From: Parolsenella sp958406235
GTDB lineage: Bacteria > Actinomycetota > Coriobacteriia > Coriobacteriales > Atopobiaceae
DNA length: 64,000 nucleotides
NCBI RefSeq assembly: GCF_039062465.1
Contig: NZ_JBCLNF010000007.1
Coordinates: forward strand, 1-64,000
Direction: 5' to 3'
Shown here: in pieces, positions 63,999 through 64,000 of the stretch
Numbering within the stretch: the stretch's first letter is position 1
How the letters are laid out: every line of letters begins with the position of its first letter
The notes under the pieces: model-generated
What the model saw: only the letters and a program-made list of their open reading frames with translations
Database searches by the model: none
Told to the model about the DNA's origin: nothing
Position numbers and translations under genes: made by a program

Positions 63999-64000
63999 GG

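Overview
The window is about 64 kb of GC-rich bacterial chromosome (roughly 62% G+C by eye). It most resembles the class Coriobacteriia (Collinsella/Olsenella-like Actinomycetota). The reasons are actinobacterial markers such as an mIHF-type protein next to guanylate kinase, combined with anaerobe and firmicute-like traits: rubrerythrin with an N-terminal rubredoxin, class III fructose-bisphosphatase, ATP-dependent PEP carboxykinase, a T-box leader on ileS, and many GTG and TTG starts. The genus is an inference; no rRNA gene is present. Apart from one decayed island, gene density, codon use and operon structure look like stable core chromosome.

Layout. 1-13 kb: an aldose-epimerase-like gene; an ABC importer whose permease and ATPase are fused; a cyclophilin lipoprotein; pckA; pta; UDP-galactopyranose mutase (glf) with a glycosyltransferase; a SpoU methyltransferase; an L,D-transpeptidase. 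13-20 kb: fbp, ftsH, a membrane acyltransferase, then a peroxide-defence group (Fur/PerR-like regulator, reverse rubrerythrin, DUF3783). 20-31 kb: T-box-controlled ileS with lspA and an RluD-type synthase; a membrane glycosyltransferase; guaB; leuS; a zinc-ribbon/PASTA protein. 31-43 kb: one long information-processing run, rimP-nusA-infB-rbfA-nrnA-truB-ribF-dnaG-rpoD.

43.5-44.8 kb is the only clear accessory region: a frameshifted phage MuF-type capsid gene with a CdiA_C-like nuclease tail, followed by a decaying tRNA array (Trp, Leu, Lys and perhaps a fourth). 45-50 kb: mscL with a zinc-ribbon tail, a heterodimeric ABC exporter, a lipoprotein, a radical SAM protein and tRNA-Asn. 51-57 kb: an EpsG-like membrane protein, a Wzm/Wzt-type polysaccharide exporter and two galactofuranosyltransferase-like enzymes (GlfT1-like and GlfT2-like). 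With the distant glf these look like a galactofuranan pathway similar to mycobacterial galactan assembly. 57-63 kb: pyrR-pyrB-pyrC-pyrK-pyrD-pyrF with a leader attenuator. The window closes with mihF-gmk.

How they fit: pckA, fbp and pta belong to gluconeogenic and acetyl-phosphate metabolism; guaB, gmk and the pyr genes cover nucleotide supply; glf, the glycosyltransferases, Wzm/Wzt, the L,D-transpeptidase and the acyltransferase build the cell envelope. The points that most deserve a second look are the galactan cassette, the decayed MuF-toxin/tRNA island, the two copies of a 53-base palindromic repeat, and zinc-binding tails added to NusA and MscL.
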